From a virus, in IMG/VR virus record IMGVR_UViG_3300017831_000047, positions 1 to 42,767 of that record: 42,767 nt of DNA; one strand, 5' to 3'. Both the position numbers and the translations under genes were made by a program. Within the stretch, counting starts at the first letter, position 1, and each line of letters opens with the position of its first letter. Of this stretch, positions 1 through 7,322 are shown piece by piece. Under the pieces are notes generated by a model, which was not told the DNA's origin, searched no databases, and was given only the letters and a program-made list of their open reading frames with translations.

Positions 1-262
1 GGGCAAAGGGCGCACGAGGTGCGCCCGCCGTCGTTCCACGGAAGGAGAAAGATCCCTTTTTCACAGGCGATCCCGGAAGAAAGAAAGTTCTGAGACGATC
101 GAAAAAACAGAGAAGAGAAAGAGCTCTGGGAGAAAATCGTTTTTTGAACAAAAAGTGACTTGATTTTCAAAAAAATCGACAGAAAAAATTGCGGAGAGGA
201 CTGATTCTACCTGCGAAATATGCGTTCTATGGTCGCAAATCCACCATACGAAAGGAGTCGAG

Positions 263-916
263 ATGGTCCAAGAGAGGCTATCCATGTTCAAAGTGTTGGA
301 AGTCCTGGAAGAACGGTATGGGAAGGGCGAGGAGTCGGTGCGAAGGATCGCACGATCGGTCGGGATCTCGCGTCCGACGGTGGCGAAGTATCTGGCCTTG
401 GCCAAGGAACTCGGGATCTGCCATTGGCCGCTTCGGGAGGAGAGCCGGGACAGGGAGCGGCTAAAGAGCGCCCTTTATCCGGAGAGAAAGGAGACGGCGC
501 GGTCGGGAGCGGCGATTCCGGACTGGAAAGCGGTGGAAAAAGAGCTGCGGCAGCGGAAGAAGAGCGGCGTGACCCGACGGCTTCTCTGGGAGGAGTACCG
601 GCAGTCCCACCCGGAGGGCTTGGGCTACAGCCAGTTCTGCGCGCTCTACAAGGAGCATCTGAAGAACGGGGATCTGCGGCTGCACATTCCCCATGCGCCG
701 GGACAGGAGCTCTACGTCGATTATTCCGGACCGAAGATCCTGATCGAGCCACCCGGGGGAAAGCCCTATTGGGCGAGCCTGTTCGTGGCGGTCATGGGGC
801 GGTCGTCCTACACCTTCGCCTGCGCCACCCCGATGTCACCGGTCGATTCAAAACCAGCCACTGCGGGTCGGTTCAAACCCAGCCACTGCGGGTCGGTTCA
901 AACCCAGCCAGTGTGA
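263..916 (+). pseudogene. istA: IS21-family transposase IstA, C-terminally truncated
   Basis: The N-terminal half of an IS21-type IstA transposase is present: a helix-turn-helix (about residues 20-45, SVRRIARSVGISRPTVAKYL), then the start of the DDE catalytic core with the ELYVDYSG motif at about 150-157, which supplies the first catalytic Asp. Homology stops near residue 190, where the family normally continues for another 200-300 residues. The frame then runs into tandem 25-bp repeats of the kind found at IS ends. No IstB ATPase gene follows. The start is ATG 263 with AAAGGAG upstream. I read this as an internal deletion joining istA to the right end of the element, so it is a dead remnant. 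Confidence 0.8.
841..915. repeat. three tandem 25-bp repeats, probable IS terminal repeats
   Basis: Three head-to-tail 25-bp units occupy 841-865, 866-890 and 891-915. Each follows the pattern GGTCGGTTCAAACCCAGCC plus six bases; the second and third differ only at the 3' end and the first carries a few substitutions. IS21-family elements often carry multiple terminal repeats that bind transposase. The position at the breakpoint of the truncated istA fits the right end of the element. No inverted copy is visible in bases 1-262. Confidence 0.6.
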
Positions 917-1187
917 TGGTTGAAGTGGGAGGTTCGGAGGAACCTCCCGGAAGTTGCTCCTATCATTTTCCCCAAACGGCGTAAATGTCAAGGTTTTGGA
1001 GAAATCATTCTTTGTAGACTCCCCTGAACTCAATGCTTCTTGTACCTTCAGGTCAATGACAGGTATATGCTGTCTCTAGAATCCATTATCCTTTGATAGT
1101 GGCAAAGGGTGGGCCATGAGGGCATTGTCGGGTGACTCCGATGTAGGAGTGGCCCAAGGCTAACCCTGTTTAAGGAGGGTTCTTCCT
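917..1187. other. intergenic region without a recognised gene
   Basis: About 270 bases between the IS21 remnant and the next gene. The only structure seen is a spaced inverted repeat (TGGGCCA at 1110-1116, TGGCCCA at 1150-1156) and a ribosome binding site AAGGAGG at 1172-1178 for the gene starting at 1188. No convincing promoter hexamers could be assigned. Confidence 0.5.
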
Positions 1188-1799
1188 ATGGATAAGAGAA
1201 TCAGCGGGTTAATGGAGAGATTGGCGGAAGCTGAGCGGGAACTTGAAAGAGCTCTCGCCTCCGAAATGACGGAAAAACAGAAAGATTTCCGGTATCGCAT
1301 CGACAAAAAGAAAGTCCTTTTTGAAGAGGAGATCAAAAAGGTCCAAAAAGAAATGCGTCAAGGGGTGGTCGCATTTCTGCTATCCACCCCGCTCATGAGC
1401 CTTCTTGTCGCCCCCGTTATTTACTCACTCTATGTTCCCCTATTTCTGCTCGATCTGTGGATCGCCCTGTACCAGGCGGTCTGCTTCAGGGCCTACGGGA
1501 TAAGGAAAGTCCGACGTTCCGATTATATCGTTTTCGACCGTGGGGGGCTTCCATATCTCAATATTATCGAGCAGTTCAACTGCAACTACTGCGGGTATGC
1601 GAATGGCCTCGTGGCCTATGCTCGGGAGGTTGCCTCGCGGACAGAGCAGTTTTTCTGCCCGATAAAGCATGCCCGGAAAATTTTCGGGACCCACGACCGG
1701 TACCGGAAGTTCTTCGATTTCGGAGACGGTGAGCGTTATCGCAAGGAGCTGGAGCGTCTCCGGGAGGAAGTCAGAAAGGACGGGAAACCGGTTGTTTAA
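1188..1799 (+). CDS. conserved hypothetical protein, membrane segment plus CNYC / CPIKHA motif
   Basis: 203 residues. The N-terminal 60 residues are charged and predicted coiled coil (LMERLAEAERELERAL...EEEIKKVQKEM). A hydrophobic stretch of about 40 residues follows (VVAFLLSTPLMSLLVAPVIYS to LYQAVCF), enough for one or two membrane segments. The C-terminal part carries FNCNYCGYANGLVAYAREVASR and FFCPIKHA; these conserved cysteines suggest metal binding and are the hallmark of an uncharacterised bacterial family I recognise but cannot name. The start is ATG 1188 with a strong AAGGAGG ten bases upstream. It is a chromosomal gene outside the prophage. Function unknown. Confidence 0.8.
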   Translation: MDKRISGLMERLAEAERELERALASEMTEKQKDFRYRIDKKKVLFEEEIKKVQKEMRQGVVAFLLSTPLMSLLVAPVIYSLYVPLFLLDLWIALYQAVCFRAYGIRKVRRSDYIVFDRGGLPYLNIIEQFNCNYCGYANGLVAYAREVASRTEQFFCPIKHARKIFGTHDRYRKFFDFGDGERYRKELERLREEVRKDGKPVV

Positions 1800-1814
1800 G
1801 AATGCGGCAGGGCC

Positions 1815-2732
1815 TCACCCCCCAAGAATAAGTCCCAGCTCGAATTCCATCATGAAGTAGGTTGTGGGCTGAGGTCCAAGACTGCCATAGATCGTAAGCC
1901 CTTCGCCGATTTCATTGAGCCAGAGGTCTCCGTAGGGCATGTAGGCGACTTCCGGAATGAAGGTCAGGGTCGGAGCCACTCTTCCGATGGAGAGGGGAAT
2001 GGCCCCATTGGCATCCGCTTCGATCTGGAGAGCAATCGTCTGTTCGAAGGTCCGCCCGACACTGATTTCGAAAAACGGATTGGCGATCGCTCCGATTCCT
2101 TCAGGGATGGTATACCCTGTGATTCCCTGAAAAAAGACTCTGTGGTACCGATAGGCCCAAAGGAGCTCGGGAGTGACCGAATTCCCCTGTCCGGGAAAGT
2201 TCAGGGTTTGAGGAGTCGGCCAGAGATTTCCCTCGACCTCCATGGAGAGAATCGCCGCTTCCCTTGAGACTTCGGTGCCTGTCTGGAAAGGGACGATACG
2301 AAGGCCCAAGGTGATGGGCCCAAATCCCGAGGGAGCTTGGCCGAGGGGATAGGTCATCAGAAGAACAGGAAAATCGAGCTCGCCTCCAAGCCAGTCGTTT
2401 AAGGCAAAGTCCATTTCGCCGGAGAGTGTCCACATGTTTCCTCGTGAGAGATTGTCGGCATTGACTGAATGGAGGTAGAGCGCATTTTCGACCCAGGATT
2501 CTTCGATGTTCAAGCTTCGGACGATCCCCCTGTCCAAGTCGAGCGGAGGGGGGAAGTCTAATTCCTGGGGAGAATTCTGCGCTGTTCCGATTGCAGACTG
2601 GAGAGGGTCCGCCAGGGAAATCCAGGTGTGAAACAGGACCGATATCAATAAAAATCCATATGGAATAATAACCTTCGTGATAGTTTCCAGACATTGCCCC
2701 CATTTCTTTAGGATAACGAGAATCATTATCAT
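1815..2732 (-). CDS. putative outer-membrane beta-barrel protein, Fur-controlled
   Basis: About 290-305 residues with a hydrophobic signal-type segment (VIIPYGFLLISVLFHTWISLA, then DP) followed by alternating aromatic/hydrophobic strands ending in FMMEFELGLILGG, as expected of a secreted beta barrel. No specific transport family is recognised. The coordinates give the longest reading frame, but the start is doubtful: the promoter -10 and a 17/19 Fur box lie on top of codons 1-7, so transcription probably begins near 2718 and translation further downstream. No ATG lies in frame there; CTG 2690, after a GGGGG tract, is one candidate. It may be a protein made under iron limitation, which would be notable in an iron-oxidising host. 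Confidence 0.65.
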   Translation of the reverse strand: MIMILVILKKWGQCLETITKVIIPYGFLLISVLFHTWISLADPLQSAIGTAQNSPQELDFPPPLDLDRGIVRSLNIEESWVENALYLHSVNADNLSRGNMWTLSGEMDFALNDWLGGELDFPVLLMTYPLGQAPSGFGPITLGLRIVPFQTGTEVSREAAILSMEVEGNLWPTPQTLNFPGQGNSVTPELLWAYRYHRVFFQGITGYTIPEGIGAIANPFFEISVGRTFEQTIALQIEADANGAIPLSIGRVAPTLTFIPEVAYMPYGDLWLNEIGEGLTIYGSLGPQPTTYFMMEFELGLILGG

Positions 2733-2753
2733 TTATCGGAAGTGGATTTGCAA
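2712..2753 (-). promoter_or_regulatory. promoter with overlapping Fur box
   Basis: On the minus strand, TTGCAA (2748-2753) and GATAAT (2725-2730) are separated by 17 bases, a good sigma-70 promoter. Bases 2712-2730 read on the + strand as GATAACGAGAATCATTATC, matching the classical 19-bp Fur consensus at 17 positions and overlapping the -10 and start site. This is the expected geometry for iron-dependent repression of the outer-membrane gene transcribed leftward. Confidence 0.75.
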
Positions 2754-2832
2754 GCCGGGGATCAAAAATGGGTGAGATGGTCACGAAAGGTTCTGGATCT
2801 AAGGCTCTTAGAGAGACATTCTCGAAATTGTC

Positions 2833-2861
2833 TTGACCATCGGCTCGGATTTGTCCATAAT
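2833..2861 (+). promoter_or_regulatory. tRNA-Lys promoter
   Basis: TTGACC (2833-2838), a 17-base spacer and CATAAT (2856-2861) place a transcription start about seven bases on, at 2868-2869, which is the first base of the tRNA. Confidence 0.7.
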
Positions 2862-2868
2862 CGAACGC

Positions 2869-2944
2869 GAGCCGCTAGCTCATTCGGTAGAGCATCGCCC
2901 TTTTAAGGCGAGTGTGCTGGGATCGAAGCCCAGGCGGCTCACCA
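2869..2944 (+). tRNA. tRNA-Lys (anticodon TTT), host of the attachment site
   Basis: A full cloverleaf can be drawn: acceptor stem GAGCCGC/GCGGCTC (2869-2875 with 2934-2940), D-arm GCTC/GAGC, anticodon stem TCGCC/GGCGA with loop CTTTTAA (anticodon TTT at 2902-2904), T-stem CTGGG/CCCAG, discriminator A and encoded CCA (2942-2944). The T-loop ATCGAAG has A instead of T at position 54, which is unusual. The gene stays intact after phage integration because attL supplies an identical 3' half. Confidence 0.92.
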
Positions 2945-2954
2945 CTATTTTATG
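2900..2954 (+). repeat. attL: direct repeat at the left end of the prophage
   Basis: Bases 2900-2945 (46 bp, anticodon loop to CCA plus one) are identical to 42421-42466. After one mismatch (T/C) the next eight bases (ATTTTATG) also match. The integrase stop codon (TAG on the minus strand, 2945-2947) lies inside the duplicated segment. Confidence 0.92.
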
Positions 2955-3961
2955 ATCTCCAATATCTGCTGGGACGTATTTGGGACGCGACCCCCATTCC
3001 CGGCAAATTTTTGGAGGTGCTCACTGGAGAGGTGGGCATACCTCTTGACCATGCTCACCGACTCCCATCCTCCCAACTCCTGAAGAACAGACAAAGGTGT
3101 TCCGTTCTGGATGTGCCATGAGGCCCAGGTGTGTCTCAGGTCATGCCAGCGGAAATCTTTAATCCCCGCCTTCTGAAGTGCCTTTTGCCATCCCCTGTTA
3201 TTGACGCGGGCGAGGGGCTTTCCCTTGAAACTGAAGACATGCGTCTCGCATTTTCCGAGCTGTCTTCGGATGACCTCCACCGCCTCCTCTGACAGTGGGA
3301 CCGAAATCGCTTTTCTTGCCTTCGCCTGGTCTGGATGAATCCACGCGACCCTTCTGGTCAAGTCCACTTGCGACCACTCGAGACCAAGCACGTTGCTCAT
3401 TCGGAGCCCCGTCGCAAGAGAGAACCGCACGATGTCCGCCTTGTGTTCCGGGAGGGCCCGAATGAGTCGAGCGGCTTCTTCATGCGTCAGATACCGCACA
3501 CGCTTTGTCTCTGTCTTCAATGTGCGGATTCTTGGTGAAGAAGGGAGCCAGCCGAGGGCATGCGCGTGTCTCAGGACGGCTCGAAGCACCATGAGGTACT
3601 TGTTGACCGTCGCCGGGCTGACCTTCTCCTTTTTCTTTTTTGAAATCAAATCCCCGATCATTGCCGCATCGATCGCCTCCAGAGGACGACCCTCCAGATG
3701 ACCGGTGAGCCATCGGAGAATCCCCTTGAGCGTCCCGTTGTCTGGACGTTCCCGGTCATCGAGCCAGGACAGCGCGGCCTCGTCCCAGATCTTGGGGGCT
3801 TTCTCCCCAAGTTGATCCCGTCTCCACGACTCTGCTTTCAGGCGGTCGTGGAGTTCTTGGGCTTCCTTTCTGTCGGTTGTCCGAGCCGACTTCTTAATGC
3901 GTTGACCGCCTGGTGTGGTGAAGTCAACGAACCAGACGGACCCTCTTTTGAATATTCCCAT
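2945..3961 (-). CDS. int: tyrosine-recombinase phage integrase
   Basis: 338 residues; catalyses site-specific integration at the tRNA-Lys core. The catalytic set is visible: R187 in ATGLRMSN, a Lys-rich beta-hairpin region at about 213-217, H273-x-x-R276 in HDLRHTW, W299 in LGGW and the nucleophile Y308 in VKRYAHL. The N-terminal 60 residues form an arm-binding type domain (FKRGSVWFVDFTTPGG), followed by a SAM-like core-binding domain. I chose ATG 3961 because GGAGG lies six bases upstream; a longer frame exists but has no such signal and would extend far into the excisionase gene. Its 5' 124 bases overlap the excisionase gene in another frame. It is the last gene of the leftward operon and abuts attL. 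Confidence 0.93.
   Translation of the reverse strand: MGIFKRGSVWFVDFTTPGGQRIKKSARTTDRKEAQELHDRLKAESWRRDQLGEKAPKIWDEAALSWLDDRERPDNGTLKGILRWLTGHLEGRPLEAIDAAMIGDLISKKKKEKVSPATVNKYLMVLRAVLRHAHALGWLPSSPRIRTLKTETKRVRYLTHEEAARLIRALPEHKADIVRFSLATGLRMSNVLGLEWSQVDLTRRVAWIHPDQAKARKAISVPLSEEAVEVIRRQLGKCETHVFSFKGKPLARVNNRGWQKALQKAGIKDFRWHDLRHTWASWHIQNGTPLSVLQELGGWESVSMVKRYAHLSSEHLQKFAGNGGRVPNTSQQILEIIK
2970..2987 (+). promoter_or_regulatory. candidate integrase arm-type site, left
   Basis: TGGGACGTATTTGGGACG contains two TGGGAC units 11 bases apart. It matches 16 of 18 bases of a module in the same orientation near the right end (42295-42312). Here it sits inside the 3' end of the integrase gene, 16 bases inward of the repeat. 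Paired arm-type sites flanking the core are typical of tyrosine-integrase attP sites; binding is inferred. Confidence 0.5.
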
Positions 3962-4161
3962 GGAACCTCCACGAATGAGGTCCGGGTGTGCCGATCTTGA
4001 GCGTACCCCGACCTGACCCAAACGACAAGATCCTCCTGCAGGAACCGCCAGATTCTTCCGACCTTCCTCCCGGGGATCCGTCCTGCTTTCGCTTCCTTGC
4101 GGAGCCAATCAGGGTGGATCTTGAGAAAGTGGGCGGCTTCATCAAGAGTGAGCGTGGTCAT
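3838..4161 (-). CDS. xis: excisionase-like helix-turn-helix protein
   Basis: 107 residues. Residues 3-52 form a MerR/excisionase-type winged helix (LTLDEAAHFLKIHPDWLRKEAKAG followed by a GRIWRFLQEDL wing). The rest is polar and probably disordered. It should direct the integrase toward excision by bending attL/attR. The start is ATG 4161 with AGGAGG upstream, overlapping the stop of the preceding DUF3850 gene by four bases. The last 41 codons overlap the integrase start in a different frame, which could couple the two. The assignment rests on the fold and position next to int. Confidence 0.75.
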   Translation of the reverse strand: MTTLTLDEAAHFLKIHPDWLRKEAKAGRIPGRKVGRIWRFLQEDLVVWVRSGYAQDRHTRTSFVEVPWEYSKEGPSGSLTSPHQAVNALRSRLGQPTERKPKNSTTA

Positions 4162-4403
4162 CTGCCCCTCCTGAGCCGGAAGCCGAAAACACAGAGATCG
4201 TCCGGCAATCCCCAGCTCCCCGCTTTCGTGACATGCGTGATGACCACGAAGAGTTCCCGTCCGGTATACCCCTTGACCCACTCCCTCAGCCACACTTCAT
4301 CCCCCACCGTAAACGGTCTGTCGGCTTTCCGGATCTCGTACCGTTTCTTTCCGGCCAGGATCTCCTCGAACGGCGGATTCCAGATTTTGAGTTCGTGGGT
4401 CAT
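4158..4403 (-). CDS. DUF3850 (ASCH/PUA-like) domain protein
   Basis: 81 residues matching the DUF3850 pattern over nearly its whole length: HELKIWNPPFEEILAGKKRYEIRKADRPFTVGD at the start, EWVKGYTGREL in the middle and a VFGFRL end strand. The domain resembles ASCH/PUA folds and is thought to bind RNA or modified bases; the role in phages is not known to me. The start is ATG 4403 with AAAGGA upstream. It is co-directional with the recombination and excision genes and overlaps the next gene by ATGA. Confidence 0.8.
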   Translation of the reverse strand: MTHELKIWNPPFEEILAGKKRYEIRKADRPFTVGDEVWLREWVKGYTGRELFVVITHVTKAGSWGLPDDLCVFGFRLRRGR

Positions 4404-4489
4404 GGAGATTCCTTTCCGTAATGCCAGTAAGCGCTTAGCTTTGATGTTCTAGATAAGCACATGATCGTGTTCTTATTTGAGGGAACCGG

Positions 4490-5188
4490 TCATGCGCGGC
4501 CTCTCACCGAGGATTCAACGACCACCCTGCACCCGGGGACATTGAACGCCTCCTTGAGCGCCCGTGCCATGCCGTTCAGGGCTGTCTGGTTCACTTCCAG
4601 AAGGCCGATTGGGGCCCTTCCCTGGGCGACAGCCTGGATAAGCTGAGCGAGATTGACGACCTCTCCCTTGTAGATTTTGCTGACGGAGAGTCCTTCCACC
4701 TTCGGGGCTTGTGTGGCGACCTTCGGGACAACAACTGGCTGGGGGAGAATGGGGGCTTCCAGGATCGCATCCGCCATCGCGGAATCCCCTTCCTGTTCCA
4801 GTCTGGCCGCTTCTTCAAGTCGACGTTCTTCCTCTTCTTTTCTGGCCTGTTCTTCGGCCTCTTTCCGGAGACGGTCTTCTTCCGCCTTACGAATCCTCTC
4901 CTGCTCCGCATGAAAGTCTCCGATCTTCCGGTCGATGATCTTCTGGGCCTGTTCGACCGGCTCCATGACCTTCTTCTTTTGAGCGACCGCTTCCTTGTGT
5001 GCCTCGTAGGCCTTCTTTACGATCGGGTCGAAGGTGTTGTCGATCTCCTTTTTTACCGCTCGGAGGGTCAGTGTGAACTCTGCGGCCTCTTTGAAGGTGT
5101 CTGCATCCATGATCTGAATGTGGGCTGCTTTCTCCGGGAGGGTGAGGGCCCTCTGTTCCACTTCCTCTATAGCCACGACTGCGCTCAT
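4490..5188 (-). CDS. phage coiled-coil protein of the recombination operon
   Basis: 232 residues. The N-terminal half resembles phage proteins found next to annealing proteins (LTLRAVKKEIDNTFDPIVKKAYEAHKEAVAQKKKVMEPVEQAQKIIDRKI). Residues about 95-135 are a Glu/Arg-rich coiled coil. The C-terminal 65 residues are compact (VSKIYKGEVVNLAQLIQAVAQGRAPIGLLEVNQTALNGMARAL). I recognise this type in phage recombination cassettes but know no activity; it may assist the exonuclease or annealing protein. The start overlaps the exonuclease stop by ATGA with GGAG seven bases upstream, indicating translational coupling. Confidence 0.7.
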   Translation of the reverse strand: MSAVVAIEEVEQRALTLPEKAAHIQIMDADTFKEAAEFTLTLRAVKKEIDNTFDPIVKKAYEAHKEAVAQKKKVMEPVEQAQKIIDRKIGDFHAEQERIRKAEEDRLRKEAEEQARKEEEERRLEEAARLEQEGDSAMADAILEAPILPQPVVVPKVATQAPKVEGLSVSKIYKGEVVNLAQLIQAVAQGRAPIGLLEVNQTALNGMARALKEAFNVPGCRVVVESSVRGRA

Positions 5189-5763
5189 TTTATTGCTCCT
5201 TGTTTGATGTGGTAGACCCTGAGCACGGCCAACCAGTCCGCCGAATGCTCGATGCTTTTATAGGACTCGACGGAATAGGTCCCGTCTTTTCGTAGATGAA
5301 CCCCCCACATGTCCCAGATCGGGATGTTGATCTCCCTCTTGACCATGAGGGCATAGGCCGCAAGCTGGAGCCTGTGCCAGGACTGAGGAGGCCCGGTTTT
5401 GATGTCCAGAAGAAGTGGATTGATCTTGTGAGTTTTTCCAATCCGGTCCACCGTTCCGGCGTATCCCTGATCGGAACAGAACGCCTGTTCGATGTGAGAC
5501 GGGGCGAAGCCCGTTTCCTCCCGAAACTTCTTCCACGCTGACAGGTATCCGGCCCATTCCTCCGGGAGTGTGTCGTCGTCCATCCCCGTCTCATCCCAAA
5601 AGACGGTGGCCTCATGAACCCGGGTCCCTCTCTCGGCATGTTCGGGGGCGAAGAACGTGGTATCGATCAGCCCCACGTCCTTCAAAATCTGGGTGACGGA
5701 GGGGAGGACCGTCTCCCCTTTCCGGTATGTGTGGGTCTCGGGATCGAAGGTCAGGGCGTTCAT
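5185..5763 (-). CDS. PD-(D/E)XK exonuclease (lambda-exo functional analogue)
   Basis: 192 residues with the RecB/Cas4-like nuclease signature: RGTRVHE (H50), IEQAF (E92), GYAGTVDRIG (D106), LLDIKTG (D120, K122) and QLAAYALM (Q133, Y137). It should be a metal-dependent, 5'-3'-type DNA exonuclease that makes single strands for the adjacent annealing protein. It is short for the superfamily but complete. It overlaps its upstream and downstream neighbours by four bases each, so the three genes are likely co-translated. Confidence 0.82.
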   Translation of the reverse strand: MNALTFDPETHTYRKGETVLPSVTQILKDVGLIDTTFFAPEHAERGTRVHEATVFWDETGMDDDTLPEEWAGYLSAWKKFREETGFAPSHIEQAFCSDQGYAGTVDRIGKTHKINPLLLDIKTGPPQSWHRLQLAAYALMVKREINIPIWDMWGVHLRKDGTYSVESYKSIEHSADWLAVLRVYHIKQGAIK

Positions 5764-6611
5764 ATCTCAGCCGCATCCTTCTGCCCCTCGATCCAGGCGA
5801 TGATTCCGTCATACTGGCTCTTCAGAATCTCGTTCGATGACTTGATACCAAGATTGGCCAGGTGAGCCTTGATATCTTCGGTGGAGACTCCATTCTCCCG
5901 GGCGATCGCAAAGAGCCGCTTTCGCTGGGGGTCGGAGATATATTGGTCATCAGGAGTGGTGAAGGTCCCTTCCGTTTTCTTTTCCGACCCGTTTTGAGGT
6001 TGTGTGGGGGAAGGGGAAGACGGTCTTCCCAGCGTCTCGGGATCCATGTCCTCGATGTCTTGGGTGAAGATATCGCTGGCTCCCAGGGTGGTGAGAGTGG
6101 CATCGACAAGGGCCCGTTTCTTTGCCATCTTGAGGATGGTGTTAGCCTGGTCGTGGGGATTGGTCCGGACCTGCTTGATCTTTTCCACCTTCCCGTATTT
6201 TTTCGAGAATTTGATCCGGCGCTGGTCGACGGGGGTCTCTTCGTACTCTTCGTCGCACACGGCTCCCCGCCATTTGTACTTCTCCTCGAGGGAGGAACAT
6301 TCTCCGACCCCGCTTCCCACGAATCGTCCGTCGAAGGTCAGGAGCCGCACCTTGACTCGATACCCGATCCCTCCTTCAAGGAAGAGCGGTTCCACTTCCG
6401 TTTCCGGGGCCAGCCGGAAGGTCATGATGAGCTTTTCCGCCCCGGCTTTCAGAAGAGTCGGTTTGTCTCCGGCTCCCGGGATCTTTCCGTAATGCTGTCC
6501 GTCCTGCATGACGGACCGCATGACTTCCTGAATGCGGTTGACCTGGGCCCGGATATCGAGGGCGGTCATCGGGGCATGGTTCTGGGGGGCAATATCAAGT
6601 TCGGTGCTCAT
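5760..6611 (-). CDS. putative single-strand annealing / recombination protein
   Basis: 283 residues. The N-terminal domain has VMQDGQHYGKIPGAGDKPTLLKAGAEKL, then a beta-rich stretch and ILKMAKKRALVDATLTTLGASDIFTQDIED, a set of motifs common to phage proteins encoded next to exonucleases. The C-terminal 60 residues (QRKRLFAIARENGVSTEDIKAHL...IIAWIEG) form a small helical domain also seen at the end of annealing proteins. I see no clear RecT, Erf or Sak4 signature, so the role is inferred from family resemblance and from the exonuclease directly downstream. The start is ATG 6611 with AAAGGAG upstream. Confidence 0.65.
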   Translation of the reverse strand: MSTELDIAPQNHAPMTALDIRAQVNRIQEVMRSVMQDGQHYGKIPGAGDKPTLLKAGAEKLIMTFRLAPETEVEPLFLEGGIGYRVKVRLLTFDGRFVGSGVGECSSLEEKYKWRGAVCDEEYEETPVDQRRIKFSKKYGKVEKIKQVRTNPHDQANTILKMAKKRALVDATLTTLGASDIFTQDIEDMDPETLGRPSSPSPTQPQNGSEKKTEGTFTTPDDQYISDPQRKRLFAIARENGVSTEDIKAHLANLGIKSSNEILKSQYDGIIAWIEGQKDAAEI

Positions 6612-6796
6612 GCGGATTCTCCTTTTCTAAAAATGGCAGGTCGGTTCTGGGAATCGCAGGGTCGGCACATGCCGTGAACCCTGATGAAGCCCCTTTCCTG
6701 AAAGGGCCTTTCGTTCTGGCAAACAGGACAAATGGGGTAGTCGTACCGGAGCCTGATCACTCCGTCTTCCACGATGCAAAACTCGGCAAGTCCCAT
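6608..6796 (-). CDS. small zinc-ribbon protein
   Basis: 62 residues with two CxxC pairs (CPVC and CRPC) spaced about 20 residues apart, a probable zinc ribbon. It overlaps the annealing-protein start by ATGA and the upstream gene stop by one base. Function unknown; small zinc proteins in PL-type operons are often host-takeover factors. Confidence 0.7.
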   Translation of the reverse strand: MGLAEFCIVEDGVIRLRYDYPICPVCQNERPFQERGFIRVHGMCRPCDSQNRPAIFRKGESA

Positions 6797-6966
6797 TACG
6801 CCTCCTTTGTTTGTGCCCGTTGCTGGGCGAGAATGTACTCCCCCATCCGACTGCAGGCCGAATAGAGGTCCCGGAGATGGGAAAGATCCTCATCCGGGAG
6901 GCCGTTCGATTTCTCAATCTGCTCCATCAATTCCCAGAGGGCATACCGGATCTCGGTCGGGATCAT
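6796..6966 (-). CDS. small hypothetical helical protein
   Basis: 56 residues, predicted all-helical (IRYALWELMEQIEKSN, LSHLRDLYSACSRMGEYILAQQ). I chose ATG 6966 because GGGGAGG lies just upstream; the longer reading frame overlaps the preceding gene without a binding site. No homology recognised. Confidence 0.6.
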   Translation of the reverse strand: MIPTEIRYALWELMEQIEKSNGLPDEDLSHLRDLYSACSRMGEYILAQQRAQTKEA

Positions 6967-6968
6967 AC

Positions 6969-7190
6969 CTACCTCCCCGTGACGATGCGCCAGGTTGAAT
7001 AAGTCAGCGGGATCAGAAGGAGCGACCCCGCCGCAAGAATCAGGGTGACAAGGACCAGAGGCCAGAGGGGAACCGAAACGACCTCGGCCGTTCTGAGCCG
7101 ACACTCGAAACATTCTTCCTCCATGCTCTCCAGCAGGGCCCCGCACTGGCAGAGTTCAATGGGTATGCTTGGATCGAAAATACGGTCCAT
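6969..7190 (-). CDS. small membrane protein with N-terminal CxC/CxxC motif
   Basis: 73 residues. A cysteine-rich head (CQCGALLESMEEECFEC) suggests a zinc knuckle, and it is followed by one membrane helix (VPLWPLVLVTLILAAGSLLLIPLTY). The second of two nearby ATGs (7190) is preferred because GGAG is six bases upstream of it and directly abuts the first (7196). Likely an inner-membrane phage protein of unknown role. Confidence 0.6.
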   Translation of the reverse strand: MDRIFDPSIPIELCQCGALLESMEEECFECRLRTAEVVSVPLWPLVLVTLILAAGSLLLIPLTYSTWRIVTGR

Positions 7191-7202
7191 GGCCATCTCC
7201 TT

Positions 7203-7322
7203 TCAGCAGCCGTTCCATTTCGCCAAGAGACTGAAGAACAAAAGCACATTGAGGCCAAGAAGGATCTGCCGCATGATCCGGTGGCCTTGGTCACTTGAGG
7301 GCCAGCCATACACCTTCTTCAT
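7203..7322 (-). CDS. 39-residue single-pass membrane peptide
   Basis: Starts at ATG 7322, overlapping the upstream stop (7319-7321), with GGAG seven bases before it. A basic N-terminus (MKKVYGWPSSDQGHRIMRQ) is followed by one membrane helix (ILLGLNVLLFFSLLA) and KWNGC. The spacing, binding site and overlap fit a real operon member even though it is very short. Confidence 0.5.
   Translation of the reverse strand: MKKVYGWPSSDQGHRIMRQILLGLNVLLFFSLLAKWNGC

Noticed and set aside
4453-4478. Imperfect hairpin between the DUF3850 gene and the coiled-coil gene as a terminator.
   Set aside because: The stem is interrupted and no T-run follows on either strand; termination here would also cut off excisionase and integrase.
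7040-7309. 89-codon leftward frame overlapping two small membrane-protein genes.
   Set aside because: Its frame is a shadow of the genes at 6969-7190 and 7203-7322, which have proper binding sites and membrane segments.
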